Below, one piece after another: positions 1-7,688 of a DNA stretch of 32,673 bases. Made by a program: the position numbers and the translations under genes. The notes under the pieces were generated by a model, which saw only the letters and a list, made by a program, of their open reading frames with translations, was not told where the DNA came from and did no database searches. Every line of letters begins with the position of its first letter. Within the stretch, counting starts at the first letter, position 1. The stretch is from contig JAFIEE010000021.1 of NCBI GenBank assembly GCA_020832705.1, forward strand, positions 1 to 32,673. Direction: 5' to 3'. The stretch comes from Paracoccaceae bacterium. Its GTDB lineage: Bacteria > Pseudomonadota > Alphaproteobacteria > Rhodobacterales > Rhodobacteraceae.

Positions 1-294
1 TTGGCTGGCGCTCTTTCGGTTGGTCTGGATGACCTGACCGAGTAGGGTCGGCCCAAAGCAGACCTTCATGCGAACTGCAGCGACTGATTTTCGGATTGGC
101 ACATTGACCACGCAACTCTACGAAGCCTGCCCTGACTTTATCGGGCTGAACGCCGGGCGTGACATCAGCTGGTCAGGCTCGATTCTGTCGCTGACAGTTC
201 GGCAGCCAGGCGCCCAAGCGTGGTCGTTCATGGCGAGACCCCCGCGCGACATTGCGCAGCCGTGCAATCTGTCTGACACGGCTTTGCCAATGAA
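1..294. other. No convincing gene; non-coding stretch downstream of the histidine kinase
   Basis: No open frame here has a ribosome binding site or a recognisable protein. An open frame on the minus strand runs from an ATG at 69 off the left edge (23 codons), but it has no Shine-Dalgarno sequence and resembles nothing I know. The text (phrases such as 'aaggtctgctttgggcc' on the minus strand) is reminiscent of the degenerate intergenic sequence that recurs in Rhodobacterales genomes; that is an impression from memory, not a search result. Confidence 0.4.
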
Positions 295-2550
295 TCAGGT
301 GGAGGGGCCTTCGGAGGCAACTGCATTCCAGTCTCGGCCATTTTGCAGCGTCATGAGCGCGTTCAGCTTCTCGACGAGTGTACCCCGCTTGAAGGGCTTC
401 GGCAGCACGTTGGTGAAGCCAGCAGCGAGATATTCGGCAATTTGTCCCTCCATGACGTTCGCCGTCGCGGCCAGCGACGGTGGCACGGGTCTGCCCCGCT
501 GCTGACAGATCTTCCGGATCTGTGCGAGCGCCTCGACACCACCCATTCCCGGCATCCGGATGTCGAGCAGGAGCAGATCGAACTCCTGCTGCTCAAATGC
601 GTCAATCGCCGCTTGGCCATCGGTGACGAAATGCGCCGAGACCCCCAGACTTTTGAGCATCTGCTTCAGGATGATCGTGTTGGTGGCATTGTCTTCGGCG
701 CACAGGATGCGCAAATCGATCCGCACAAGGGGGCCGCCAGCTGCCGGCATGTCCGGCGCCGTCCGCGGTGGCTCGATGCGGGGCAGCGGGATCGTGATCT
801 CGACCTCGGTGCCCCGTCCCGATACGCTGTTCACCGTAATCTTGCCGTCCATCATCCGGACCAGCTTCTCCACGATCGACAGGCCCAGGCCCGAACCGCC
901 GAACCGCCGGGTGATCGACATGTCGGCCTGCTCGAATTCCCCGAAGACCTTGCCGACCTGCTCGGGCGTCATGCCGATACCGGTGTCGCGCACTCGAAAG
1001 ACCAGCCCCTCGCCCTCATCGCCGGCTACATCGACCGCGACATGTCCCGCCTCGGTAAACTTAACCGCGTTGCCGACGATGTTGTTCAAGATTTGCCCGA
1101 TCCTTGTGGCATCGCCCAGGTAGGCGGTGCCCAGGCCCTGAGCAAAGGTGACAGACAGGCACACCCCCTTGCGCTCGGCTGTCACCCGATGCAGCGCGCA
1201 GATGCGCTCGACGGTCTCGTCGACGACGAAAGGCCTCGACTCGATCGTCATCTTGCCCGCCTCGATCCGCGCCAGATCGAGGACATCGTTGAGGATCTGG
1301 ATCAAGGCATCGCCCGAATCCCGGATGGTCGCCAGCATGCGCCGCTGGTCGGGCGACAGCTGGGTCTCGGACAGCAGTTCGATCATGCCGAGGATGCCGT
1401 TCATGGGCGTCCGGACCTCATGGCTCATGTTGGCCAGAAAGGCCGTCTTGGCGTGGTTGGCCACTTCGGCCGCCTCGCGGGCCCGGTGCAGCTCGGTCAC
1501 ATCCGTGCGCAGACTGACCCGGCCGCCATCCTCGGTCAGCAGGTCGTAGCAGCGCAGCACCAGCCCTTCGGCGGTGCGCTGTTCGTGCACACCCTGGGCG
1601 GTGCGGAATTGGCGCAGGCGTTCAGCGATCCATTCGTCCTCGCGCCCCTGCGCCTCGGGGATCTGGCCCCGTAGCGCCGCCGCACGGACGACCTCCGGGA
1701 AGGCCGTGCCGGGCTTTGCCAGATCTGCGACCATTGGATAAAGGACACGATACCGCGCGTTGGTCAGGACAAAACGTTCCTCGGCATCGAAGAACGCGAA
1801 ACCGTCGGGCAGCGCCTCGACCGCCGCGATCAGCTGGGCGCGCGTCCGCGAGGCTTCTGTCGCCGCCCGCTCCCACTGCGTCTTGGCGTCGATCAGTTGC
1901 GCCTTGGTGCGGGCCTGCTGGAGGTGCTGCAACGCCAGCAGCAGAAGCATGAGCATCAGCAGGCCGAACAGAAGATATCCCACCTGCGTCGTCCGCTGTC
2001 GCAGGGTGTCCAGTTCGCTGCGCATCTGGTCCGTCTCGGCATTGAACAGATGCGTGACGGCAATGACGAATTCGCGTGTGTCCCGCGCCACATCGAACAG
2101 TATCGCTGCCATCTCGGGCAGTGCGACCGCCAGAGTATCGTCATCGGCATCGATTACCGGCAGATAGCTGTCCAGAAACCCGGTCACGACGCGGCCCTGC
2201 CCCGTCCTGTCCTCGAATTGACGGATCGTCTGCCCGATCACCCCTCTCGAGACGATTCGGTCGCGGCTGTAGAGGATATCGAACCGGTTGCGCACCGCCG
2301 CCAGGGCGGCCGGCTCGGGTCGGACCCGCGCCCGCTCGATCTCAAGCGCCAGTCGGTGCAGATCGACCTCGAGCTGCGAGATGGTCCAGTAGGCATTGTC
2401 GCCGCCGGTCGTGCGCAATTGTTCGAACTTGCGGTCGGCCTCCTGAACCGTCGGCACCAGGATCAGCACCAAGACCGTGCCCCAGGCAAGCAGAAGCACC
2501 CAGAGTACACCCTTGGCCAGCCTGCCGCTGATCAGCCGGGTGGCCGTCAT
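295..2550 (-). CDS. Membrane hybrid sensor histidine kinase with C-terminal receiver domain
   Basis: 751 residues. Two membrane segments (about 13-34 and 190-210) enclose a mostly helical periplasmic region of about 155 residues. A PAS-like domain follows (about 238-352), then HisKA with the phospho-acceptor His377 in '[15 protein letters not shown]'. The HATPase domain shows the N box ([11 protein letters not shown], about 489-499), DTGIGM (about 522) and GGSGLGLSI (about 551). A receiver domain (about 611-735) carries the expected phospho-Asp663 (LLLDIRMPG), the 'AATA' Thr and the 'PKPF' Lys. It therefore looks catalytically complete as an inner-membrane phosphorelay kinase. Its ATG overlaps the stop of the preceding molybdopterin-fold gene by 4 nt (ATGA), so the two are translationally coupled and the small periplasmic protein may be part of the signal input. 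No partner response regulator or phosphotransfer protein lies in the window, and the ligand is unknown. Confidence 0.93.
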   Translation of the reverse strand: MTATRLISGRLAKGVLWVLLLAWGTVLVLILVPTVQEADRKFEQLRTTGGDNAYWTISQLEVDLHRLALEIERARVRPEPAALAAVRNRFDILYSRDRIVSRGVIGQTIRQFEDRTGQGRVVTGFLDSYLPVIDADDDTLAVALPEMAAILFDVARDTREFVIAVTHLFNAETDQMRSELDTLRQRTTQVGYLLFGLLMLMLLLLALQHLQQARTKAQLIDAKTQWERAATEASRTRAQLIAAVEALPDGFAFFDAEERFVLTNARYRVLYPMVADLAKPGTAFPEVVRAAALRGQIPEAQGREDEWIAERLRQFRTAQGVHEQRTAEGLVLRCYDLLTEDGGRVSLRTDVTELHRAREAAEVANHAKTAFLANMSHEVRTPMNGILGMIELLSETQLSPDQRRMLATIRDSGDALIQILNDVLDLARIEAGKMTIESRPFVVDETVERICALHRVTAERKGVCLSVTFAQGLGTAYLGDATRIGQILNNIVGNAVKFTEAGHVAVDVAGDEGEGLVFRVRDTGIGMTPEQVGKVFGEFEQADMSITRRFGGSGLGLSIVEKLVRMMDGKITVNSVSGRGTEVEITIPLPRIEPPRTAPDMPAAGGPLVRIDLRILCAEDNATNTIILKQMLKSLGVSAHFVTDGQAAIDAFEQQEFDLLLLDIRMPGMGGVEALAQIRKICQQRGRPVPPSLAATANVMEGQIAEYLAAGFTNVLPKPFKRGTLVEKLNALMTLQNGRDWNAVASEGPST

Positions 2551-3065
2551 CGGGGCTGGATCGTCAACTGCCGCACCTGCCAGACGCTGAGAGCGTAGAT
2601 GCTTTCGGTTCGGAACATCGGGTCGCTGTCGTAGGGGAAAAGCAGCCAGAAGGGACCCTGACTGCGCAGGGGCATCGGGCTGCCATTGCGCAGGAACGCC
2701 AGGAGCGGCGCGCGTTCGGTGATCAGGTCGAAGTCGACATTGGCGCTGTATCCGTCGATCGCCGACACATGCACCCAGCCCGGACCACTGCGTGGATCGA
2801 CGCCCAGCTGCAGCAGCAGGTCCAGTAGCAGTACACCCGTGTACCGGTCGGCGCCATCGGTCCAGACCGTCGAGGTAACGTAGTCAAACGTCGGCATCGC
2901 GGCCAGATCCGCCGCAGTCAACTCACTGTTGTTGCCATTTGCCACCTGTACCGATAGCCTGGGCAGCGTATCGGCGCGGCCAAGCCCACCGCCCAGCGCG
3001 AGCCCGATGCCTAGAACCAGTGCCGCAAGCAGGCGCGGAGCCCGAGAGCGCAGAGCCAAGATCAT
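2547..3065 (-). CDS. Periplasmic molybdopterin-oxidoreductase-fold protein, coupled to the kinase
   Basis: 172 residues. An earlier in-frame ATG exists at 3107, but the ATG at 3065 has AAGGAG (3075-3080) nine bases upstream and gives a clean signal peptide ([19 protein letters not shown]..., cleavage near GRA-DT). The mature part resembles the oxidoreductase molybdopterin-binding (SUOX-like) fold in its small stand-alone form, with patterns such as '[15 protein letters not shown]', '[13 protein letters not shown]', '[26 protein letters not shown]' and 'WQVRQLTI'. The mature protein has no cysteine, so the thiolate ligand used by sulfite-oxidase-type Mo enzymes is absent and classical molybdoenzyme activity is unlikely. 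It overlaps the histidine kinase start by 4 nt. A periplasmic sensor or ligand-binding accessory for that kinase is the best inference. It is clearly a paralogue of the divergent gene at 3209-3700. Confidence 0.8.
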   Translation of the reverse strand: MILALRSRAPRLLAALVLGIGLALGGGLGRADTLPRLSVQVANGNNSELTAADLAAMPTFDYVTSTVWTDGADRYTGVLLLDLLLQLGVDPRSGPGWVHVSAIDGYSANVDFDLITERAPLLAFLRNGSPMPLRSQGPFWLLFPYDSDPMFRTESIYALSVWQVRQLTIQPR

Positions 3066-3208
3066 CACACCAAACTCCTTGCCGAGAAGCGCCCACATGT
3101 CCGACAATTTGCTCTGAAGTTTATCAAGATTCCGTTAAACAACAAATGCGATGCTCCATGCGTGCCGGACGATGACCCGCGCCGCGTTCAAGACTGTCGG
3201 AGGCCTCG
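3066..3208. promoter_or_regulatory. Divergent promoter region between the two molybdopterin-fold paralogues
   Basis: About 140 bp separate the two oppositely transcribed paralogues. The stretch around 3110-3150 is AT-richer than its surroundings (for example 'gtttatcaagattccgtta'), as expected for promoters. I could not assign a confident -35/-10 pair or a named operator. Confidence 0.45.
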
Positions 3209-3700
3209 ATGATTGCTGCTTTCTTAGGCCGTTGGCGCAGGGTTCTGATCGTCCTGTGCATGTTCGCCGCCCCATCCTGCGGGTTTGCCGACGGCGCGCC
3301 GGTGCTGACGGTGCATCGCGCGGGCAATGCGGAGCCAGCAACCTGGAGCCTTGCGCAGTTGCAGGCCCAGCCTGCGATCGAGTACATGACAACGACACCG
3401 TTCACCGAAGGGCCACAGAGGTTTGTCGGAGTGTCGCTTCTGGCTGTTCTCGGCTCGGTCGACCCCAACGCAGTCGTGAGCTTGAGGGCGTTAAACGACT
3501 ACGTCGTGTCTGTGCCGGCCGCCGAACTGACCGCCGACTACCCCATTATCGCCTACGCGCGTAACGGTGCGGCAATGTCAGTGCGCGACAAGGGGCCGCT
3601 CTGGGTTATCTATCCCTTCGATCAGTCGGAACGGTTTCAGAACGAGGTTACCTATTCGCGCAGCATTTGGCAGTTGATCGAAATCCGGATCGACTGGTAA
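3209..3700 (+). CDS. Periplasmic molybdopterin-oxidoreductase-fold protein, divergent paralogue
   Basis: 163 residues, with GGAGG (3199-3203) five bases before the ATG. An N-terminal signal sequence (about 1-27, hydrophobic run LIVLCMFAAPS, cleavage near GFA-DGA) precedes a domain matching the gene at 2547-3065 along its length. Shared features are 'TTTPFTEGPQRFVGVSLLAVLG' against '[22 protein letters not shown]', 'IIAYARNGAAMSVRDKGPLWVIYPFD' against '[26 protein letters not shown]', and a C-terminal 'SIWQLIEIRI'. It also lacks cysteine after the signal peptide. Having two such proteins on either side of one promoter region, one coupled to a kinase, suggests a sensing module. It is transcribed alone, and the next sequence downstream is a gene remnant. 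Confidence 0.8.
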   Translation: MIAAFLGRWRRVLIVLCMFAAPSCGFADGAPVLTVHRAGNAEPATWSLAQLQAQPAIEYMTTTPFTEGPQRFVGVSLLAVLGSVDPNAVVSLRALNDYVVSVPAAELTADYPIIAYARNGAAMSVRDKGPLWVIYPFDQSERFQNEVTYSRSIWQLIEIRIDW

Positions 3701-3785
3701 CGGCTCATATCTGGACGGCGGCGCAGCTCAACGCGCCATTCTTTCTCGTTGCTGCGAGCGTCAGCTTCCCGCCCTTCGCCCCCCC

Positions 3786-3830
3786 TCACCGCCGCCGCCT
3801 CAAATACACATACAGCGCGCCGTCGCCGCC
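3786..3830 (-). repeat. Displaced copy of the smr gene 3' end
   Basis: These 45 bases match 23052-23096, the last codons and stop of the smr gene, with one mismatch; looser similarity extends into the 3' flank ('cgcccttcgc'). Read on the minus strand they still encode GDGALYVYLRRRR and a stop, but here they are joined in another frame to a serine-hydrolase fragment. Both copies have the same orientation. Confidence 0.85.
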
Positions 3831-3996
3831 CAGCCGGTGGCGCGCATCTGCTCCACCCCGTCCCCGCCCGCCCGGGCAACCGAGGCCCCCGGAAACCCGT
3901 GGTCGGCGTGCAGGGCGTCAAGCGCTTCCTGCACCCGGTCCGCGGCCAGCGCAGGCGACATGAGCGCGATGCTGATCGCGACGGCCCCGCGCCATC
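3800..3996 (-). pseudogene. N-terminal fragment of a serine hydrolase (beta-lactamase class C / CubicO family)
   Basis: The frame reads a hydrophobic leader (AVAISIALMSPALA) and then DRVQEALDALHADHGFPGAS and VARAGGDGVEQMRATGW. This is the typical start of secreted class C beta-lactamase-like hydrolases just before the SxxK region. Homology stops abruptly at about 3831, where the sequence switches to the copied smr tail. The SxxK, YxN and HxG motifs are all absent. No convincing start codon with a Shine-Dalgarno sequence is in frame: the ATG at 3961 lies inside the leader, and the ATG nearest the upstream gene end is out of frame. It starts directly after the CPBP gene stop, as if it had been the last gene of that operon. 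Confidence 0.65.
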
Positions 3997-4824
3997 TTAT
4001 CGCGGCCCCTCCCGCGCGGCCGGCATGACCTCGGTCACCGCGCCCGCCCTGCCGAACATCTCGGCGCGCTTGACCCAGACCACGATCACGGCGAGCGGGA
4101 TGAACAGATACATGTCGAGAGGCTTGGTATCGGGCCACATCGGCATGTTAAGTTGCCAGTGGAACAGCGCCGCCAGAAGGATACTGCCCCGCGCGGCATT
4201 GAAGAAGGCTGTGACGATCACGCTGACGGCGGTGGCTCCCAGCAGGAAGGGCATGATGTCCCACCCGCTTTGCGGCGTTCCGCCGAGGAAGAAGGCAGGC
4301 ACATGCCAGAGCGCCCAGACAATGCCCACCAGAAGCCCGGCCCAGATGGGTGCCATGGCGCGCTGCAGGACAGGTGTGGCGTAGCCGCGCCAGCCCAGTT
4401 CCTCCATCGGGCCAAGGATCAGCATGAAGGCGACCAGCGGCAGGAGTTCGCGCAGCGGCGGTTGGGCGAAGGCCTCACGAGTCAGCGTCCCGGTGACAAG
4501 TGCGGCGAAATAATAGACCGCCGGAATGCCGAGGATCAGAAGCAGATACCAGCCGACCGGGGCGCGCCACAGCAGCAGACGCGCCAGGTAGCGGCGCAGG
4601 CCGGGCAGACCGCCATACCAGAGCACCAGCAGGATGGCCGAGATCGCGGGCGACCAGACGGCAAGAATGAACAGCGGATGCGTGGCGCCCATCGGCCCGA
4701 GCGCCGCCTCGACCGCGTCCTGAAACACGAAGGTCAGCCCCATCCCGCCCCAGGCAATTCCGAAGGTCAGGGCGAAGAAGACGACAACCGATCGCACCGG
4801 GGGTTCGGCGATGCGGCCGCTCAT
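3997..4824 (-). CDS. CPBP family intramembrane metalloprotease
   Basis: 275 residues with about seven or eight membrane segments. The Abi/CPBP motifs are all present: EELGWRGY (Glu141, Glu142, Arg146), 'WHVPAFF' with His174, and 'FHWQLN' with His222 and Asn226. These are the expected metal or catalytic residues of type II CAAX-prenyl-endopeptidase-like proteins, which process or protect membrane peptides; the substrate here is unknown. The start was chosen at 4824 because the preceding sequence is compositionally odd and this ATG opens directly into the first membrane helix; a weak purine-rich site (gcaggt) precedes it. A 45-codon frame (4958-4821) overlaps its start by ATGA and could be a leader. 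An FNR-like box lies further upstream at 5020-5033. It is followed at once by the serine-hydrolase remnant. Confidence 0.88.
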   Translation of the reverse strand: MSGRIAEPPVRSVVVFFALTFGIAWGGMGLTFVFQDAVEAALGPMGATHPLFILAVWSPAISAILLVLWYGGLPGLRRYLARLLLWRAPVGWYLLLILGIPAVYYFAALVTGTLTREAFAQPPLRELLPLVAFMLILGPMEELGWRGYATPVLQRAMAPIWAGLLVGIVWALWHVPAFFLGGTPQSGWDIMPFLLGATAVSVIVTAFFNAARGSILLAALFHWQLNMPMWPDTKPLDMYLFIPLAVIVVWVKRAEMFGRAGAVTEVMPAAREGPR

Positions 4825-5153
4825 CGTGATACCTGCGACAACGCGCAGCCCCCGGCCGGGCGCGCAGACCCGCGCAAAGGCGGCGCATGGCGCAGCAAGG
4901 TCAAGCGATTGCCCCGACCGGGCAGGCGGCATGGCGGAAGCGATAGATTCGCCTTCATGTTTGCCTCGTTCCGTCGGGAAACTGATGACGGAGCATGTCG
5001 CGGTTTTCACCGGCGCGCGATGATCCACATCAAGATGCGAGACGGGAACACGGTGATGCAGGGGATGGCCGGGAACACATCCGGCCGCAGCCTGACAGGG
5101 TGGCGGAGGCGACCCTGGCCGCAGCGCTGCGTATTCCACCTTGCCGGGGCTTG
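4825..5153. other. Upstream region of the CPBP gene; no established gene
   Basis: About 330 bp. On the minus strand a 45-codon frame (4958-4821) has a GAGGC-like site before its ATG and overlaps the CPBP start by ATGA, but its composition (Arg, Pro, Gly, Leu) looks like chance or a degraded leader. The only other signal is the FNR-like box at 5020-5033. I recognise nothing else. Confidence 0.35.
5020..5033 (-). promoter_or_regulatory. FNR/FnrL-like box upstream of the CPBP gene
   Basis: On the minus strand it reads TTGATGTGGATCAT, nine of ten matches to TTGAT-N4-ATCAA. The centre is 68 nt upstream of the ATG of the small frame at 4958 and about 200 nt upstream of the CPBP ATG. Confidence is limited because roughly one such 9/10 match could occur by chance in a window this long; the position upstream of a gene in the same cluster as a perfect box raises it. 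Confidence 0.4.
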
Positions 5154-5421
5154 TCAGCCAGCCGCCTGACGCCGCCGCAGCCTCGCCAGCAAACCCGCGC
5201 CTGTCACCGGCAGGATATCCAGCCCGCCCTGCAGCACGGTATCTGCCAGCGCATCCGTCATTGCCAGAAACAGAAAGCCGATCGCGGCCCCCATGGCGAA
5301 GGGCCGGATCAGGCTGGGCAACGGTCGCTCCGCCAGCCCGGACCCGGTCAGCCCGAGCTACTGGACCCTTTTGCGGCCGCCCATGTAGATCAGCGCCAAG
5401 GCGATCAAAAACCGGCCCAAC
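5154..5421 (-). pseudogene. Decayed paralogue of the membrane protein encoded at 6302-7135
   Basis: Translation gives FLIALALIYMGGRKRVQ, then an in-frame TAG, then LGLTGSGLAERPLPSLIRPF and AMGAAIGFLFLAMTDALADT, then VLQGGLDILPVTGAGLLARL and a stop. The intact gene reads RTGVQFLGLIESGLAERVLP and SLIWPFAMGAAVGVLFLVLD in the same place, and DTLLRVGLDMMLVTVAALLAR near its end. The N-terminal half, about 35 internal residues and the reading frame are lost. It sits between the two CPBP-type genes. Confidence 0.8.
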
Positions 5422-5430
5422 CGAACGACC

Positions 5431-6327
5431 TCAGGGCAGCGCCAGAACTGCAGCAAGGCTGAAGATCACGATATCCTGCACGAAATGAATACCCCAGGGC
5501 AGCAGGAACCCGCGCGTCTCGATCATGGCGCGGCACAGGAACCAGCCCAGCATTGACGCCAGCATCACACCTGCCACGCCACTTGGCGCGCCGTAGTAAT
5601 GGGCAATGCCGAAAAACATGCCTGCAAGCAGTGCCAGCGTGCCGGTCGGCAGAACGCCCCGCAGCGCGCCACAGATCGCATTCCGGTAGATCACGCCTTC
5701 CAGAAAGGCATTGAGTGCTGCCAGAAACAGGATCGCTGGCAGCATCGGTATCAGATATTGCATCCGTGGTGCGCTGCCACCGTCGAACACGGTCACGAGC
5801 ACCCCCGCAAACGTCCCCAATGCGATCAGCAGCACCGCCAGGGGGGCCAGCACATGCCAGCGCAAACCGTCGCCGCCCAGCCGGAGCAGGGTCATGCGCC
5901 CGACCGGCGCTGACAGCCTGCCGACAGTGAAATAGGCGTTTCTAGGCCCGCGGCAGACAAGCAGCAGCACCGCAGCCACCGGAACGGCGATCAGCGCCTT
6001 CTGCGCAATGCCAAGGGCGATGACATCGAACAAACCGCCATTCATGGCGGTCAGCCCCTGAAGCGCGCGGCGTAGCCCCGGTGCGACAACCGCGGACTGC
6101 GCCAGCACGATCACCAGCAGCACAAGTGCAAGACCAGCCAGCGCGCGCAACTGCGCCCACCGCCACAACACCAGAGCGGCCAGCCCCAGGACGACCGGAC
6201 GCGCGACTGCCAGCCAGACCGGAACGGCCCCGGTCCATTCGCGCGCAACGATCGTGGCAAGGTCCGATCCGACCAGCAGCAGACCGGCTGACAGGACCAG
6301 CTTATGCGCCGTCGGAAGCGGTATCAC
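5431..6327 (-). CDS. CPBP-like intramembrane protease family protein with a changed first motif
   Basis: About 298 residues from the GTG at 6327; the frame stays open to an ATG at 6381 inside the upstream gene, so the start is uncertain. Around eight membrane segments. The CPBP signature is recognisable near the C-terminus: 'NAFLEGVIYR' (Glu210, Arg215), 'FGIAHYYG' (His243) and 'HFVQD' (His281, Asp285). The usual paired glutamates EE are EG here, so one conserved acidic residue is missing and activity is uncertain. It overlaps the end of the upstream membrane gene by about 26 nt, indicating co-transcription and coupling. It is the last intact gene of the operon beginning at 11406. Confidence 0.75.
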   Translation of the reverse strand: MIPLPTAHKLVLSAGLLLVGSDLATIVAREWTGAVPVWLAVARPVVLGLAALVLWRWAQLRALAGLALVLLVIVLAQSAVVAPGLRRALQGLTAMNGGLFDVIALGIAQKALIAVPVAAVLLLVCRGPRNAYFTVGRLSAPVGRMTLLRLGGDGLRWHVLAPLAVLLIALGTFAGVLVTVFDGGSAPRMQYLIPMLPAILFLAALNAFLEGVIYRNAICGALRGVLPTGTLALLAGMFFGIAHYYGAPSGVAGVMLASMLGWFLCRAMIETRGFLLPWGIHFVQDIVIFSLAAVLALP

Positions 6328-7135
6328 GTTCAACGCCTTTGCGATGCAGGTTGCGTGCCAGCAAGGCAGCAACCGTGACAAGCATCATGTCGAGGCCGAC
6401 CCGCAGCAGGGTATCGAGCAGCGCATCGGGAAACACCATCGGCACGAAGGTCATGAACAGCGCCCAGTTGACCCCGAAGACGCCAAGCCCGAAGGCCAGC
6501 GCGGCGGGCGCGCGCGAAAGGCCGCGCAAGGCGTTGTCCAGCACAAGGAACAGCACGCCGACAGCGGCCCCCATGGCGAAGGGCCAGATCAGGCTTGGCA
6601 ACACCCGTTCCGCCAGCCCGGACTCGATCAGCCCCAGAAACTGGACACCGGTGCGCCCCACCCCGTAGACCAGCGCGAAGACCACCAGCACGCGCAGCGC
6701 CTGAGGCCGGCCACGCGCATCCGAACCGGGGCTGTCCGGGGCCAGCGTCCAGCCGAGAGCGGCGATCATCAGGGCAATCGGCACCGCATCGGCCAGCCCC
6801 ATCGCCAACTCGCCGATCAGCGGCGTGCCCAGAAGGCCCACGCCCTCGAACATCGCGATCAGGATCATCAGGCCCAGCGCCAGCCCGTAGCGCAGCCCCT
6901 TGGCCCGCCCGCTGCCCGCCATGCGCCGTGCCCAGAACAGGAACGCCAGCCCCATGCCGGTGAAGGCCAGCGCGATCCAGACCGCCACCACCGCAGCGAA
7001 ACCGAAACGGTCGACCAGCGGGCTGAACGCCGAGGGCATCGGCATCAGATCGCCGCCGGCCATGTGCAACCCGATATCCAGCGCGCCACACAGGGCGACG
7101 ATCATCAGGAAGATCAGCGGTCGCGGCATTGTCAT
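6302..7135 (-). CDS. Polytopic inner-membrane protein, unknown family
   Basis: 277 residues. The start was set at the ATG at 7135, which is preceded by GGGAGG at seven bases; an earlier in-frame start (7174) is poor. About eight hydrophobic segments are visible (for example LIFLMIVALCGALDIGL at the N-terminus, GFAAVVAVWIALAFTGMGLA, YGLALGLMILIAMF), with few charges, a basic tail and no obvious catalytic motif. I do not recognise the family. A broken second copy lies at 5154-5421, so the family has been duplicated within the cluster. It overlaps the following CPBP-like gene and lies 42 nt after the small membrane protein gene, consistent with one operon. Confidence 0.75.
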   Translation of the reverse strand: MTMPRPLIFLMIVALCGALDIGLHMAGGDLMPMPSAFSPLVDRFGFAAVVAVWIALAFTGMGLAFLFWARRMAGSGRAKGLRYGLALGLMILIAMFEGVGLLGTPLIGELAMGLADAVPIALMIAALGWTLAPDSPGSDARGRPQALRVLVVFALVYGVGRTGVQFLGLIESGLAERVLPSLIWPFAMGAAVGVLFLVLDNALRGLSRAPAALAFGLGVFGVNWALFMTFVPMVFPDALLDTLLRVGLDMMLVTVAALLARNLHRKGVERDTASDGA

Positions 7136-7177
7136 TCGCTTCCCTCCCAAGTCGTGCGACCTTGCGCGACCCAATAC

Positions 7178-7687
7178 TCAGAGCATGATCCGCGAACCGC
7201 GCCAGAATGGCCAGACCAGCGCGGCAGGGCCGAACCCCATCAGGGCGTAAAGCTTCAGATCGAAGGTCAGGAACGGTCCGCCGAACAGCGCCCAGGTGTA
7301 GAAAGTGCCGTGAAAGACCGAGACGCCCAGCACCGCCCCGGGATCCACCGCTCGCAGGAGCATAAGTGCCGCAAAGACCGACAGCGACAGGATCGCCAGA
7401 TACAGTCGCCAGTCCGGGTTCATCTTCCGATCAAAACTGTAGAGTCCATAAGCGTAGATCAGCCAGCCCCTGGCCCAGCCCGCCCGCAGCCTGGCGTTGA
7501 CCGCCAGAAGCGCCAGCGCAGCGGGAGCCGAGATCGTGTCCCGGCTCCAGGCCCCGGGGCGCAAATGGTCGGGGACGGCGGCATAGGGGTCGGGCAGCAG
7601 CAAGGCGGCCGCCACGGCCGCGAGGGTCAGCACGGCGGCAGCGTCAGAGAGGCGCAACAGCAGCGGCAAGGCGGCGGGGGCGATCAT
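7178..7687 (-). CDS. Small integral membrane protein, unknown function
   Basis: 169 residues with about five membrane segments (for example AAAVLTLAAVAAALLLP, LYLAILSLSVFAALMLLRAV) and a conserved-looking polar loop 'WLIYAYGLYSFDRKMNPDWRLY'. Its ATG lies one base after the stop of the DUF6544-like gene (TGA-C-ATG), which fixes the start and shows translational coupling. No enzymatic motif was found. Its role can only be inferred from its place between hydrolases and CPBP-type proteins. Confidence 0.72.
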   Translation of the reverse strand: MIAPAALPLLLRLSDAAAVLTLAAVAAALLLPDPYAAVPDHLRPGAWSRDTISAPAALALLAVNARLRAGWARGWLIYAYGLYSFDRKMNPDWRLYLAILSLSVFAALMLLRAVDPGAVLGVSVFHGTFYTWALFGGPFLTFDLKLYALMGFGPAALVWPFWRGSRIML

Positions 7688-7688
7688 G

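Noticed and set aside
1-69. Partial minus-strand frame running off the left edge
   Set aside because: Only 23 codons, no ribosome site, no recognisable sequence.
343-1674. 443-codon open frame on the plus strand
   Set aside because: Antisense to the histidine kinase, which has every expected kinase motif in frame.
3673-3686. FNR-like sequence TTGATCGAAATCCG
   Set aside because: Only 8 of 10 matches and inside the coding end of the molybdopterin-fold gene; expected by chance.
4821-4958. 45-codon frame upstream of the CPBP gene with ATGA overlap
   Set aside because: Position and ribosome site are suggestive, but the translation is Arg/Pro/Gly-rich and unlike a protein; kept only as a possible leader in the region note.
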